Numbered from the stretch's first letter, positions 50,166-59,417 are shown. The stretch is 64,000 nucleotides of DNA from Lysobacter terrestris (GCF_014489475.1 NZ_CP060820.1:62001-126000), one strand, 5' to 3'. The notes: generated from the letters alone by a model not told the origin. Numbers and translations are program-made.

Positions 50166-51107
50166 TCAAACTGCCGATCGTCGCGCATTGCGACGAATGA
50201 CCTGGGGAGGCTCACCGAACGCGCGCAGGAATGCGCGTCGCATGCGCTCCGGGTCGGCGAATCCGGTCTCGACAGCCACTTCGTCCATGGTGTTACGGCT
50301 TTGCTCGATCATCACGCGCGCGGCCTCCACACGCAATTGTTCGACGGCCTTGGCGGGCGACTGCCCCGTTTCAGAGCGAAACGCACGACTGAACTGCCGC
50401 GGACTCAGGTGCGCGGCCTCCGCCAGCGTTTCGACCGTCAGCGGCAACCTCAAGTTCTTTCGCGCGTAGGCCAATGCGCTCTGGATACGATCGGATTTCG
50501 GATCCAGCTCCAGCAGCGCAGAATGCTGGGACTGACCGCCGGCTCGGCGGTGATGTACGACGAGCTGCCGTGCGACGCCACGCGATAGATCCACGCCAAA
50601 ATCCTTTTCGATCATGCCCAGCGCGAGATCGACGCCGGCACTCATTCCGGCCGAGGTCCACACGTTTCCGTCGATGATGAATATGCGGTCGTCCTCGACA
50701 TGTGCGTCGGGAAACTGTTTTTGCAGCTCTCGTGCGTAGAACCAGTGCGTAGTGACGCGGCGCCCGTCGAGAAGACCCGCTTCACCCAGCAAGAATGCAC
50801 CGGTGCACACCGAGGCGATACGACGGCTGACCCCCGCGCTTTTGCGAATCTGCTTGAGCAAACCCGTCGATGTCGGCGCGGGACTCAGCAATCCCGCGAC
50901 GATCAGCGTGTCCAAACGCTGACGCTGCAACGGGCGTGTTTCCAGGGGGACACCGAAGGAATTGGCCACGGCGCCGCCGTGCTCCGACAGCAGTCGGATG
51001 CAATAGAGGGTCTCGCCAGCGACGATGTTGGCGAGTTCGAAGGCCGATACCGGTGCCAACCCCATTATCTGGAAGCCGGGAGGCAGGGCGAAGCCGACGG
51101 TGAGCAT
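50166..51107 (-). CDS. GlxA-type AraC-family regulator with DJ-1-like domain
   Basis: This 313-residue regulator has an N-terminal DJ-1/PfpI domain with Cys101 in IASVCTGAFLLGEAGLLDG and HWFYARELQKQFPDAHVEDD. The C-terminal AraC double helix-turn-helix contains ETLAEAAHLSPRQFSRAFRS and MDEVAVETGFADPERMRRAF. The ATG at 51107, with GGGAGG six bases upstream, is chosen over one six codons earlier. It is divergent from the SDR-efflux-thiolase operon at 51222 across a 114-bp gap and probably regulates it. The ligand is unknown. Confidence 0.92.
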   Translation of the reverse strand: MLTVGFALPPGFQIMGLAPVSAFELANIVAGETLYCIRLLSEHGGAVANSFGVPLETRPLQRQRLDTLIVAGLLSPAPTSTGLLKQIRKSAGVSRRIASVCTGAFLLGEAGLLDGRRVTTHWFYARELQKQFPDAHVEDDRIFIIDGNVWTSAGMSAGVDLALGMIEKDFGVDLSRGVARQLVVHHRRAGGQSQHSALLELDPKSDRIQSALAYARKNLRLPLTVETLAEAAHLSPRQFSRAFRSETGQSPAKAVEQLRVEAARVMIEQSRNTMDEVAVETGFADPERMRRAFLRAFGEPPQVIRRNARRSAV

Positions 51108-51221
51108 GGCGGCCTCCCTGGGCATGTCCTGAAATGAGGTATATACGACATTTAAGCCACAATCAAGCGGGTCTACATTTCGTTCCGAACCCGGCATCCG
51201 CCGACCACGGAACCAAGACAA

Positions 51222-52031
51222 ATGAACACCACCGTCCACAGGGGAACGGCCCTCATTACCGGCGCATCTTCGGGTATCGGTGCCGTGTATGCCGACCGCC
51301 TCGCCCGTTCGGGTTATGACCTCATCCTGGTGGCCCGGCGCGCCGAAAAACTGCGCGAACTCGCTGAAGACCTCACGACCCGCACCGGCCGCTCCGTCGA
51401 GACGCTTGCCGTCGACCTGGCGAATCCGTCCGATCTGTCCATGGTCGAGGCCGTGCTGCGCAGCGATGCCAGCATCACCCTGCTCGTGAACAACGCCGGC
51501 ATCGGCGCGACCGCTCCGCTGCTGATCTCCAACGTCGACGAGATGGAGCGCATGATCACGCTCAACGTGAACGTGCTTACGCGCCTGGCATATGCCGCCG
51601 CGCCGGCGTTCGTAGCACGCGGCACCGGCACCATCGTCAACATTGCCTCGATCGTGGCGATCGCGCCAGAAATGCTGAACGGGGTGTACGGAGGCAGCAA
51701 GGCCTACGTCCTCGCCTTTTCGCAGTCGCTCCAACACGAACTCGCCGACAAGGGTGTTCGCGTCCAGGCCGTGCTCCCCGGCGCGACCGCCACCGCGTTC
51801 TGGGACCATGCCGGCACGCCGGTAGAACACCTGCCGCGGGAAATCGTGATGTCCGCCGAGGACATGGTCGATGCGGCATTGTCCGGTCTCGCGAACGGTG
51901 AAGTCGTGACCATTCCCTCGCTGCCCGACCAAGCCGAATGGGATGCGTTCGAAGGTGCCCGTCGCGCATTGGCACCGAAGCTTTCGCTCGCCACTCCCGC
52001 GCCACGCTACACCACGGGCCTCACCGGTTAA
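51222..52031 (+). CDS. Short-chain dehydrogenase (SDR), first gene of an efflux operon
   Basis: This 269-residue classical SDR has TGASSGIGAVYADRLARSG, NNAGIGATAPL, and the catalytic Tyr/Lys in NGVYGGSKAYVLAFSQSLQH with a Ser upstream in IASIV. It belongs to the DltE/YqjQ-like branch by general look. The following genes encode a small membrane protein, an MFS pump, a HlyD adaptor and a thiolase, all coupled. The SDR may chemically handle the compound that the pump removes, but the substrate is unknown. Confidence 0.92.
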   Translation: MNTTVHRGTALITGASSGIGAVYADRLARSGYDLILVARRAEKLRELAEDLTTRTGRSVETLAVDLANPSDLSMVEAVLRSDASITLLVNNAGIGATAPLLISNVDEMERMITLNVNVLTRLAYAAAPAFVARGTGTIVNIASIVAIAPEMLNGVYGGSKAYVLAFSQSLQHELADKGVRVQAVLPGATATAFWDHAGTPVEHLPREIVMSAEDMVDAALSGLANGEVVTIPSLPDQAEWDAFEGARRALAPKLSLATPAPRYTTGLTG

Positions 52032-52093
52032 GCCATCCGGCCAGCGCGGACAACCTCCGTGCTGGCCGGTTCAGACCGAGTCCAAACGTTGCC

Positions 52094-52354
52094 ATGAACG
52101 CCATCCTCACCACGAACCAGGTCGCGGACGTCCCGTCGATCGCGCGCGTCGTACTGTCCCTGGGGCTGCTCGGCGCGTTGCTGGCAAACCTCCAGTCGCA
52201 GGTGCCAGACATGCATTTTGCGGAGCACGGCGGCATTGCGCTGCCGGCGACCGACTGGAGCGCGTGGTTCCATCTGCAGTTCCTGGTGGGCGCGGCACTC
52301 GTCGCTGCCGGGCTTCGCTGGCGTCCGCATGCGTCTGAGCGGAGTGCCGCATGA
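52094..52354 (+). CDS. Small two-helix membrane protein of the efflux operon
   Basis: This 86-residue protein has two hydrophobic segments (ARVVLSLGLLGALLANLQ near 17-34 and WFHLQFLVGAALVAAGLRW near 58-76) and a short polar loop (VPDMHFAEHGGIALPATDW). It belongs to no family I can name. Its stop overlaps the MFS start (ATGA), so it is translated with the pump and may be an accessory subunit. Confidence 0.75.
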   Translation: MNAILTTNQVADVPSIARVVLSLGLLGALLANLQSQVPDMHFAEHGGIALPATDWSAWFHLQFLVGAALVAAGLRWRPHASERSAA

Positions 52355-53928
52355 GCATCACGGCGGCCACCGTCGCTCCACCCGCTTCCGCTGCGCGCAC
52401 CGGGCCGATTGTCCTCATCGCGCTGATCGGGAGCTTCGTGGCCAATGCGAGCGCACAGTTCGTAGGCACGAACCTGGCTGACATCCAAGGCAGCCTTGGC
52501 GCGTCTTCGGATGAGGCTTCGTGGGCGACCACGGTCTACACCGCCGCCAACTTCTTCGCCTTCGTCGCCTCGCCGCTACTCGCCCGGACCTTCGGGCTGC
52601 GGCGGTTCTTCCTGGTGAGCGCTGCCGTCTTCGGTGCGAGTGCATGGGCATGCGCCCTCGCTACTTCATTGGCTCCGCTTCTCTTCCTGCGGGCGTTGCA
52701 AGGTCTCGCGGGCGGCGCGTTCGGGCCAATCGCCTTCGTGGCGCTCTTTCGTACCTGGAGCGGCCCGCGCCTGCCTTTAGGCCTGGCACTGCTGGCGTTC
52801 ACCCTACTTGTATCCGTCAATGCCGGGCCCGTGCTTTCGGCACCGATCGAAGCCGCATTCGGTTGGCGTGCGCTTTTCCTCGCGCAAATGCTCGCGGCCG
52901 CAGCGTTGATACTGGCCGCTCGCCGCTGGCTGCCGGAAAGTCCGCTGAACCTCGCCGAATTCAGGACCGACTGGATCGCGGCCACGTTGCTTGCGGTCGC
53001 GACGAGCAGCATGGTGGTGGCCATTTCACAAGGAACGCGGCGTTTCTGGTTCGAAAGCGAACTTATCGCCTGGACGACCAGCCTCAGCATCGGAGCGTGG
53101 ACTGGCTTCGCGATCGCGCATCGCCGCTCGCCGCTTCGCGTCATCAATGTACAAACCCTTCTCCAGCGTCGCTTCGGGATTCCGATCGCGCTCAACCTGA
53201 TCTTCCGTGCGACCTTCGCCGCCACGGTGTACCTGATTCCCTTGTTGCTGGCGCTGACGCAGTCCGCTCGCCCGCTGCAGACCTCGCATGCCACCGGGTG
53301 GCTACTGCTGTCGCAAGTAGCCGCGTTCCCGCTCGCGTGGCACCTGATGCATCGCCTGGACGGCCGGTGGGTGATGGGCCTGGGTCTTTTGGCAGGCAGC
53401 CTGGGCCTCTGGCTGGCATCGCTGGCGACCAGCCAGACCGGCGCAGCACAACTACACGCCAGCCTCGTGTTGCTGGGCGCCGGCCAGATGCTGTTCCTGA
53501 TTCCCGCCCTGATCGTCGGCGGCGCCTCCCTGAAACCCGAGGACGGGCCGACCGCCACGATCGCGTTCAACATGACGACCGTGGGCGGTACCGCCCTGGG
53601 CGTGGGCCTGCTCTCGGACTTCACGACCGAACGCGAGAAGTTCCACTCCAGCGTGCTCGTCGAGCATGTCTCCTGGCTCAACCCGTTGCAGGCCGATCGC
53701 CTGTCGGCACTGACCAGCCGGTTCGCCGATCGCATCGGCGACGACACCCTTGCGACCGCGCGCGCCGTCGCGCAGGTCACGGCCGCCGTGCGTCGCGAGG
53801 CGTGGGTGCTCGCTGTCAACGATGCGTTCGCCATCCTCGCCGGCGTCCTGTTGCTCGCCACGCTCGGTGTCGCGCTGCTGGGTCGCAGCCCTCCCCTCAC
53901 CCGTTCCCGCTCCGGAGAAACGTCATGA
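52351..53928 (+). CDS. EmrB/QacA-type MFS multidrug transporter
   Basis: This 525-residue inner-membrane protein has about 14 hydrophobic segments, as in the DHA2 family. The first helix region includes IALIGSFVANASAQFVGTNL; a motif-A-like FGLRRFFLVSAAVFG and the C-terminal ILAGVLLLATLGVALLGRS also fit. With the HlyD protein encoded next it would form an EmrAB-type tripartite exporter using an outer-membrane TolC. It overlaps its neighbours on both sides (ATGA at each junction). The substrate is unknown; the divergent GlxA-type regulator may sense it. Confidence 0.92.
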   Translation: MSITAATVAPPASAARTGPIVLIALIGSFVANASAQFVGTNLADIQGSLGASSDEASWATTVYTAANFFAFVASPLLARTFGLRRFFLVSAAVFGASAWACALATSLAPLLFLRALQGLAGGAFGPIAFVALFRTWSGPRLPLGLALLAFTLLVSVNAGPVLSAPIEAAFGWRALFLAQMLAAAALILAARRWLPESPLNLAEFRTDWIAATLLAVATSSMVVAISQGTRRFWFESELIAWTTSLSIGAWTGFAIAHRRSPLRVINVQTLLQRRFGIPIALNLIFRATFAATVYLIPLLLALTQSARPLQTSHATGWLLLSQVAAFPLAWHLMHRLDGRWVMGLGLLAGSLGLWLASLATSQTGAAQLHASLVLLGAGQMLFLIPALIVGGASLKPEDGPTATIAFNMTTVGGTALGVGLLSDFTTEREKFHSSVLVEHVSWLNPLQADRLSALTSRFADRIGDDTLATARAVAQVTAAVRREAWVLAVNDAFAILAGVLLLATLGVALLGRSPPLTRSRSGETS

Positions 53929-55013
53929 AACTCCGTTCCGCTTCCATCGCCGGCGTGCTCGCCGCCATCGGCGCCACCGCCGCTGCCGGCGGCCTCATCG
54001 CCCCGGGCGGCATCGTCCAGGCCTGGGATTCGCATTACACCGATAACGCGTACGTTCGCGGCGACATCACCCAGATCAGCCCCAAGGTGTCGGGCTATAT
54101 CGTCGATGTGCCTGTCCGGGACAACCAGCAGGTCGCCGCGGGGGACATCCTGTTCCGCATCGACGACCGCGATTATCGCGCCCGCCTCGCGCAGACACAG
54201 GCCGCATTGGCAACGCGCCGGGCGGCGATAGGCAATCTTGATGCGCAGATATCCCTCCAGCGCGCAGTCATCCGCCAGGCCGATGCTGCCGCCGGCGAAG
54301 CAACGACCGAGGCGGCGCGTTCGGCACGCGACGCGGTGCGCGCCGAGAAGCTCGCGGGCGAACAGCTGATCGCAGCATCGCAATTCGACCAGCTGGCGTC
54401 GTCGGCTCAGGTCGCGGCGGCTCGAGTGACCGAAATGCTGGCGAATTCCGCTGCTGCCCGGCAGCGAATCGCGGTCCTGGAGAGCCAGCGTCCGCAGCTG
54501 CGCGCGGACATCCTTGCCGCGGAAGCCACCGTGACGCTGGCGGAGCTCGATGTCGAAAGCACCGTCGTCCGCGCCCCGGTCGGGGGCCGGGTGAGCGAGC
54601 GGGCCGCGCGCGTGGGCCAGTTCGTCAAGACCGGTGCACAATTGATCGCACTGGTTCCGCGCGAGCTCTGGGTCGTCGCGAATTTCAAAGAAACGCAACT
54701 CAAAGGAATGCAGGCCGGTGACACCGTCGAGATCGGCATCGACGCGGTTCCCGGAGCCACTTTCCACGGACGGCTCGACAGCCTGTCTCCCGCCAGCGGC
54801 GCGCAGTTCGCCCTGCTGCCACCGGACAACGCGACCGGTAATTTCACCCGCGTAGTCCAGCGCGTGCCGGTACGCATTGCCCTGCTCGACAACCAGTCTC
54901 AACTCGACCACCTGCGTCCAGGAATGTCGGCAACGGCACGGGTCGACATCGACGCGAGCCGCCGGATTCCGGCCACCACCTCCTCCGCCACTTCGATTGA
55001 GGTCTCCCGATGA
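53925..55013 (+). CDS. EmrA/HlyD-type membrane fusion protein
   Basis: This 362-residue periplasmic adaptor has a single N-terminal membrane anchor (about 5-30). A biotinyl-lipoyl-like motif follows (VRGDITQISPKVSGYIVDV, then DNQQVAAGDILFRIDDRDY), with long coiled-coil arms (Ala/Gln/Arg-rich, about 80-200). The returning lipoyl half lies in APVGGRVSERAARVGQFVKT, and a beta-barrel shows [20 protein letters not shown]. It completes the MFS pump. Its stop overlaps the thiolase start by four bases. Confidence 0.93.
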   Translation: MKLRSASIAGVLAAIGATAAAGGLIAPGGIVQAWDSHYTDNAYVRGDITQISPKVSGYIVDVPVRDNQQVAAGDILFRIDDRDYRARLAQTQAALATRRAAIGNLDAQISLQRAVIRQADAAAGEATTEAARSARDAVRAEKLAGEQLIAASQFDQLASSAQVAAARVTEMLANSAAARQRIAVLESQRPQLRADILAAEATVTLAELDVESTVVRAPVGGRVSERAARVGQFVKTGAQLIALVPRELWVVANFKETQLKGMQAGDTVEIGIDAVPGATFHGRLDSLSPASGAQFALLPPDNATGNFTRVVQRVPVRIALLDNQSQLDHLRPGMSATARVDIDASRRIPATTSSATSIEVSR

Positions 55014-56308
55014 ACACACGTCGCCCCGTTGCCATCCTCGGTGGCCAGCGCATTCCCTTCGCCCGCCAGAACACCGCATACACGCGTGCGACCAACCTGG
55101 AGATGCTGACGGCCACCCTCGATGCCTTGGTAAAGCGCTTCAACCTGGAAGGGCAGCGACTCGGCGAGGTCGCAGCCGGCGCCGTCCTCAAACACACCCG
55201 CGATTTCAACCTGACGCGCGAAGCCGTGCTGGCGAGCCAGTTGGCGCCCCAGACGCCGGCCTATGACGTGCAGCAGGCCTGCGCGACGTCGGTCGAGACC
55301 GCCATCCTGGTCGGCAACAAGATCGGCATGGGGCAGATCGAGGTCGGCATCGCGGGAGGCGTCGATTCGTCCTCGGATGCGCCGGTGGCGCTGAGCGAAA
55401 GTTATCGTCAGTTGATCCTCGCCCTCAACCGCGCAAAGACAGGCAGCGAGCGTCTGCGCATTCTCGCCGGTTTCCGGCCTGCGATGTTTCGTCCGTCCGT
55501 TCCCAACGTCAACGAGCGACGCACCGGCCTGTCGATGGGCGAGCACTGCGAGTTGATGGTCAAGCAATGGGGCATCACCCGCGAAGCGCAGGATGAATTG
55601 GCGCTAGCCAGCCACCGCAACGCCATTGCGGCGTATGACGAGGGCTTCTACGACGATCTCGTTGTTCCGTTCCGTGGCCTGCAGCGCGACAACAACCTGC
55701 GCGCCGACTCTTCCATGGAAAAGCTCGCCAGGCTCAAGCCGGCCTTCGACAAGACCAGCGGGCATGGCTCCCTCACCGCGGGGAATTCCACACCACTGAC
55801 TGATGGCGCCGCTGCGATCCTGCTGGCCTCGACCGAATGGGCCGATCTGCATGGCATTCGCCCGCAGGCATGGCTGGTCGATGCGGAAACCGCTGCCGTG
55901 GAGTACGCCGGCCCGAACGCGGAAGGACTTCTGATGGCACCGGCCTATGCCGTTCCGCGCCTGCTCGAGCGCAATGGGCTGAGCCTGCAGGACTTCGACT
56001 ATTACGACATCCATGAAGCCTTCGCAGGCCAGGTGCTTTGCACGCTGAAGGCTTGGGAAGACGCGGACTACTGTCGCGAACGACTCGGGCTGACGCAAGC
56101 GCTCGGCCGCATTGATCGGAGCAAGCTCAACGTGCGCGGTGGTTCGGTGGGGCTTGGACATCCCTTTGCGGCAACCGGCGCACGGATCCTGGGCAGCATG
56201 GCCAAGCAGCTGATGCTTCATCGCAACCGGACCGGAAAGCCGGCGCGGGCCCTGGTCTCCGTTTGTGCCGCCGGTGGTCTTGGTGTCACGGCCATCCTGG
56301 AAGCATGA
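55010..56308 (+). CDS. Acetyl-CoA C-acyltransferase (thiolase) coupled to the efflux operon
   Basis: This 432-residue FadI/FadA-like thiolase has the acyl-accepting Cys in VQQACATSVETA, GGVDSSSDAPVALSES, MGEHCELMVKQWGI and the catalytic HEAFAGQVL. GHPFAATGARILGSMA and the second Cys in VSVCAAGGLGVTAILEA complete the set. All active-site elements are present, so it should be functional. Its ATG overlaps the stop of the HlyD gene. A thiolase is an unusual partner for an Emr pump; it may belong with the SDR at 51222 in short lipid or ketone metabolism. Confidence 0.93.
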   Translation: MNTRRPVAILGGQRIPFARQNTAYTRATNLEMLTATLDALVKRFNLEGQRLGEVAAGAVLKHTRDFNLTREAVLASQLAPQTPAYDVQQACATSVETAILVGNKIGMGQIEVGIAGGVDSSSDAPVALSESYRQLILALNRAKTGSERLRILAGFRPAMFRPSVPNVNERRTGLSMGEHCELMVKQWGITREAQDELALASHRNAIAAYDEGFYDDLVVPFRGLQRDNNLRADSSMEKLARLKPAFDKTSGHGSLTAGNSTPLTDGAAAILLASTEWADLHGIRPQAWLVDAETAAVEYAGPNAEGLLMAPAYAVPRLLERNGLSLQDFDYYDIHEAFAGQVLCTLKAWEDADYCRERLGLTQALGRIDRSKLNVRGGSVGLGHPFAATGARILGSMAKQLMLHRNRTGKPARALVSVCAAGGLGVTAILEA

Positions 56309-56440
56309 ATGCCTCGCCCCTTGGCGATCTTCGGCGACATGCTCCTACGGGTCGGCCGATCGCAGCAGTCCCGCGGAATGGAAATGAGCCCCCGCAACTG
56401 CCAGCCCACTTCCGTCCATATTTTTGACCCAGGAACCACC

Positions 56441-56794
56441 ATGAACACCCTGCGCTATCTAGCCCTCGCATCCCTGGCTTTCGCGATCTTTTCCCCCGCC
56501 CATGCCGAGCAGGTCGAGGAAGGCACGAAGACCCCCGTTGTCACCAATACCAACCCGCCCGAAAGTTCCAAAGGCATCCGCGAGCTATTGGAAGGCCGGC
56601 CTGAGATTGCCGCCCTTGTGAGCAGCGGCAAGAGCGGAGCCATCGCCGAAGCGCTGAAGGAGCAGCTCGACAATGCGGGCGGCAAAGAGAAAATCGCCGG
56701 CGCCATAAGCCAATACCTCAGCAAACATCCGCTAAAGGAAGGACAGGACGCCTCGGACCTTGCATCACAATGGCAAAAAGAAGGCCATCGCTAA
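56441..56794 (+). CDS. Small exported protein of unknown function
   Basis: This 117-residue protein has a signal peptide (TLRYLALASLAFAIFSPAHA, cleavage near residue 22). The hydrophilic, helical mature part contains SSKGIRELLEGRPEIAALVS, SGAIAEALKEQLDNAGGKEK and ISQYLSKHPLKEGQDASDLA. There are no cysteines and no family I recognise. The ATG at 56441 has a CAGGAA site upstream and starts 132 bp after the thiolase gene. Confidence 0.75.
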   Translation: MNTLRYLALASLAFAIFSPAHAEQVEEGTKTPVVTNTNPPESSKGIRELLEGRPEIAALVSSGKSGAIAEALKEQLDNAGGKEKIAGAISQYLSKHPLKEGQDASDLASQWQKEGHR

Positions 56795-56847
56795 GACCTT
56801 GAAAGCAAGCTTCAGCAACGCCCTAGATGGCAGAACCATTCTTGCCG

Positions 56848-58536
56848 TTAGTTTCCAGTCGCATCCTCTTCGAGGATTCTGACGACCTCCGCAACGGCGC
56901 GTGGGTCCTTGTATATCTCGTGACCGGAATCGATGATCAAGGTCGAGGTCGCGCCATCGAGCTTCGCACTGTCCAGAGGCACCACTCCATCGCCAGGTGG
57001 GTTATGGCGACGTAGCGAGCCCGCGATGGTGTGGTAGCTGATGCCTGCGGCAGGCATGAGCGATTCACCGGCGCGGCGCACTGGTTGCGAAACCCGCAAC
57101 GTCGAGATGCTGTTGATGGCGGCCCGCCCATATGCGTGGCGCAGCTCCGAACGAACCGCCGATGGATCTGCACGAGCCAGGCGACGCAGCGACTGCAGCT
57201 CCGGTGTCCGGCGCCCAACGAGCAGTCGTGCCAGGCGGCCAAACCAGCGTTTCGCACTGGGGCTCCCCCGATGCGGCGTGGCGAGGAAAATGGCCTTGCG
57301 CACCCCGGGATAGGGGCGGAACACGAAGACCTGTTGCACCGCCGCGATGTCTTCGTGTTCGGCCTCCATCATCGACGGTGGTTTATGGAAGGCGGCATTC
57401 CACAAGACGTCGCCACTGTCCTCGCAAAGCATTCGTGCCACGAGCCCCCCCATGCTGTGACCGACCAGCACGATTCCCTGTCGTGCGGGGTCGTCGTGCT
57501 CGGGGTCGAGCACCTTCCATGCCTTGTCCAGATACCCCTGAATCCGATAGCGACTGACGAGCGTGGGCGCATTGGTCTGGTAAACGATGTGCCAAACCTG
57601 ATAGCGGGAGCTCAGTTCATTCGACGCCCACACCGCGTTGGACAGTCGCGCCCAGATCAGCGGGCTGCTTCCCAGGCCATGGATCATCACGAGGGGGCGC
57701 TTGTTCGGATCGTAGTCGTCAAGCAGGTAGACGCCCGCGCGGCGTCCAATTTCATGGCCGCCCAACAAGCCCCAGATGGCCAGTCGTGGCAACTTGGACG
57801 TGCGGGTGCCAAGGGCATACGCAGCCATCATGTTCCTAGCCATCGGCAAGGCCTGATCGCCCACCTTGATGCTGTGTATTGCAAAGGGGTTGGCGATCAC
57901 CAGGCGAGGTACGCTGTCGCCCGCGTCATCAACCTCGACCCAGGCAGTGGCGGCACGGAAGACGCCTTCGGGCGGCAACAGTTCGCAGGGCGGCCGATCG
58001 GTGCAGCGGGGCGAAAGCAACACCACTGGCACGCCGAAGCCCGCGTTCTTCTGCTCCACCCCATAGTCGGCAGGAATCTGGACCGTTCGCGCCAAGGCAA
58101 TCCGCAAGGGCGGATGCAGATACTCGGACAGTCCTCGAAACTCGACATCGACCGGAACGCCACCCATCCGTCGTCGCCCGGGCGACCAGCCGCTGGGCTG
58201 CTCGGCCAGCACGGAAAACAGCAGCTGATCGGTGCATCGCTGGGACAGCGATGAAGCGGAACGCGTGGCCGCGGCTTCGGTTGCGCGGAGCGCGGCGAGC
58301 TGGGCGTACACGGCGCATGCCAGCCACGCCTGTTGGATCTGTTCGCGCCCTCGCGCGCGACCCACGCTCTCCGCCGACGCAATCGCCCCCTCCCGACACG
58401 CAGCCCAGTCGGAGCAGGTGGTCGATAATTTAGGCTCTCGCGCTGGCATCGATCGGCAAGACGCGAGCGTTAACAACGCCATCGTCAACGCCATGAGTGC
58501 GTACCCGCGGATGATGCAAACCGCCGAATCCTGCAT
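56848..58536 (-). CDS. Putative lipoprotein with alpha/beta-hydrolase (lipase-like) domain
   Basis: This product has 562 residues. The N terminus (ALMALTMALLTLASC) has a lipobox-like LASC at Cys27. An Ala- and Arg-rich N-terminal region precedes a C-terminal alpha/beta hydrolase with the oxyanion stretch PLVMIHGLGSSPLIWARLS and the nucleophile elbow IVLVGHSMGGLVARMLCE. A later ATPHRGSP motif and a His near the end (IIDSGHEIYKD) follow. This fits a secreted or membrane-attached triacylglycerol lipase or esterase, perhaps envelope-associated. The ATG at 58536 (GAGGTGG upstream) is preferred to a GTG two codons earlier. The gene is convergent with the small gene at 56441. Confidence 0.85.
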   Translation of the reverse strand: MQDSAVCIIRGYALMALTMALLTLASCRSMPAREPKLSTTCSDWAACREGAIASAESVGRARGREQIQQAWLACAVYAQLAALRATEAAATRSASSLSQRCTDQLLFSVLAEQPSGWSPGRRRMGGVPVDVEFRGLSEYLHPPLRIALARTVQIPADYGVEQKNAGFGVPVVLLSPRCTDRPPCELLPPEGVFRAATAWVEVDDAGDSVPRLVIANPFAIHSIKVGDQALPMARNMMAAYALGTRTSKLPRLAIWGLLGGHEIGRRAGVYLLDDYDPNKRPLVMIHGLGSSPLIWARLSNAVWASNELSSRYQVWHIVYQTNAPTLVSRYRIQGYLDKAWKVLDPEHDDPARQGIVLVGHSMGGLVARMLCEDSGDVLWNAAFHKPPSMMEAEHEDIAAVQQVFVFRPYPGVRKAIFLATPHRGSPSAKRWFGRLARLLVGRRTPELQSLRRLARADPSAVRSELRHAYGRAAINSISTLRVSQPVRRAGESLMPAAGISYHTIAGSLRRHNPPGDGVVPLDSAKLDGATSTLIIDSGHEIYKDPRAVAEVVRILEEDATGN

Positions 58537-58948
58537 GTCCACCTCGGCGCCGCTGCGTGGGACAGGGTTAGGCTACTCCTTAGCAAATCAACGTTGATCG
58601 GGAGGTTATGCGGCAGCCATTTCAATGCGCTTAAGCCGACGCGACGCCAATCACTTGCTTTGAAGCTTCGTCAATCCCATTCCAGAGCACGCCCCGGCGG
58701 GCACCCCGCCAGGCTACGTTGCGCTAATTCGGCCTGCATGGATCGGCCAGCTTCTCCACCGACTCGCCGGATGTTGGCCATCGCGACCACGCGGTGCCGC
58801 TCCATGGCAGCGGCGCCCTTTGGAGGGTGGTGAAATTCGCCAGGCCCGTTTTGGCGCCAGCCAGCCCCAGGGCACCATTACCGCCATCCGTACCGCCAAA
58901 ATTGCGTGTCTTCCGATTTCCGTCGTTATGCGGCGTGACAAGTGGCAA
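58537..58948. other. Intergenic stretch without a recognised gene, about 410 bp
   Basis: This lies between the lipase-like gene and the ssrA terminator. It contains a GC-rich dyad near 58689-58711 (CCCCGGCGGGCACCCCGCC). Short open frames on both strands have no recognisable protein features. The 3' side of ssrA is a common integration site, but I see no integrase or duplicated tmRNA end here. Confidence 0.6.
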
Positions 58949-58975
58949 TAAAAAACCCCTGATTTCTCAGGGGTT
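58949..58975 (-). terminator. Rho-independent terminator of ssrA
   Basis: On the minus strand, a stem AACCCCTGA / TCAGGGGTT with a four-base loop is followed by TTTTTTATTG. It lies 35 bp past the CCA end of tmRNA. Confidence 0.92.
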
Positions 58976-59009
58976 CTGTGCTGCACCGGGATATCCCGGC
59001 ATCTAGATA

Positions 59010-59363
59010 TGGTGGAGGTGGGGGGAATTGAACCCCCGTCCGAAGGCACTCCATCCCCGGCACTACATGCTTAGCTCACCGTTGGATCTCGTCCCCGGAC
59101 AGCACGGTGCGCGAAGCGCATCCGGGAACCAGCCTGTTTTAGGTTAGCCGGGAGCTGACAGGCAGCCGCTTCCAGCGATTCCGTGATAGTGACCCTACGC
59201 TGCGAACACGGACACAAGCAGTTTCGGGGCTTACGCCTTAAGCGGCGAGAGCGTAGTTGTCGTCGTTGGCAACTAGAGTTTTGCAGCTGGATTTACGAGG
59301 AAAGCTACCCCCTCGGCATGCGCCAAGCGACTTTGCAACCCCCGTCGAAGCCAGTGCACCCCC
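59010..59363 (-). ncRNA. ssrA: Transfer-messenger RNA (tmRNA)
   Basis: tmRNA, with SmpB, rescues stalled ribosomes and tags the unfinished protein. The 5' end on the minus strand reads GGGGGTGCACTGGCTTCGAC, and the 3' end reads TTCAATTCCCCCCACCTCC followed by ACCA. The first seven bases pair with CACCTCC in front of ACCA to form the acceptor stem. The T-arm GGGGGTTCAATTCCCCC is intact. The tag ORF lies at 59238-59270. The length of 354 nt is normal for one-piece tmRNA. Its partner smpB is at 20856-21383. Confidence 0.97.
59238..59270 (-). other. tmRNA tag reading frame
   Basis: The codons GCC AAC GAC GAC AAC TAC, then GCT CTC GCC GCT TAA, encode ANDDNYALAA. The ending ALAA is the protease-recognition element of SsrA tags. 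Confidence 0.95.
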
Positions 59364-59389
59364 GGGGACAGCGAAACGCTGACGGCACC

Positions 59390-59417
59390 AGTATAGGTGC
59401 GCGGGCGTCGATCACAA
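59390..59417 (-). promoter_or_regulatory. Promoter of ssrA
   Basis: On the minus strand, TTGTGA (59412-59417), a 16-bp spacer and TATACT (59390-59395) form a good sigma-70-type promoter. Transcription would start about 20 nt upstream of the mature 5' end, which RNase P would trim. Confidence 0.75.

Noticed and set aside
58594-59049. Small open frames and a possible integrated element next to the ssrA 3' end
   Set aside because: No integrase, no duplicated tmRNA end and no recognisable phage protein; the right part overlaps the ssrA terminator and the RNA itself.
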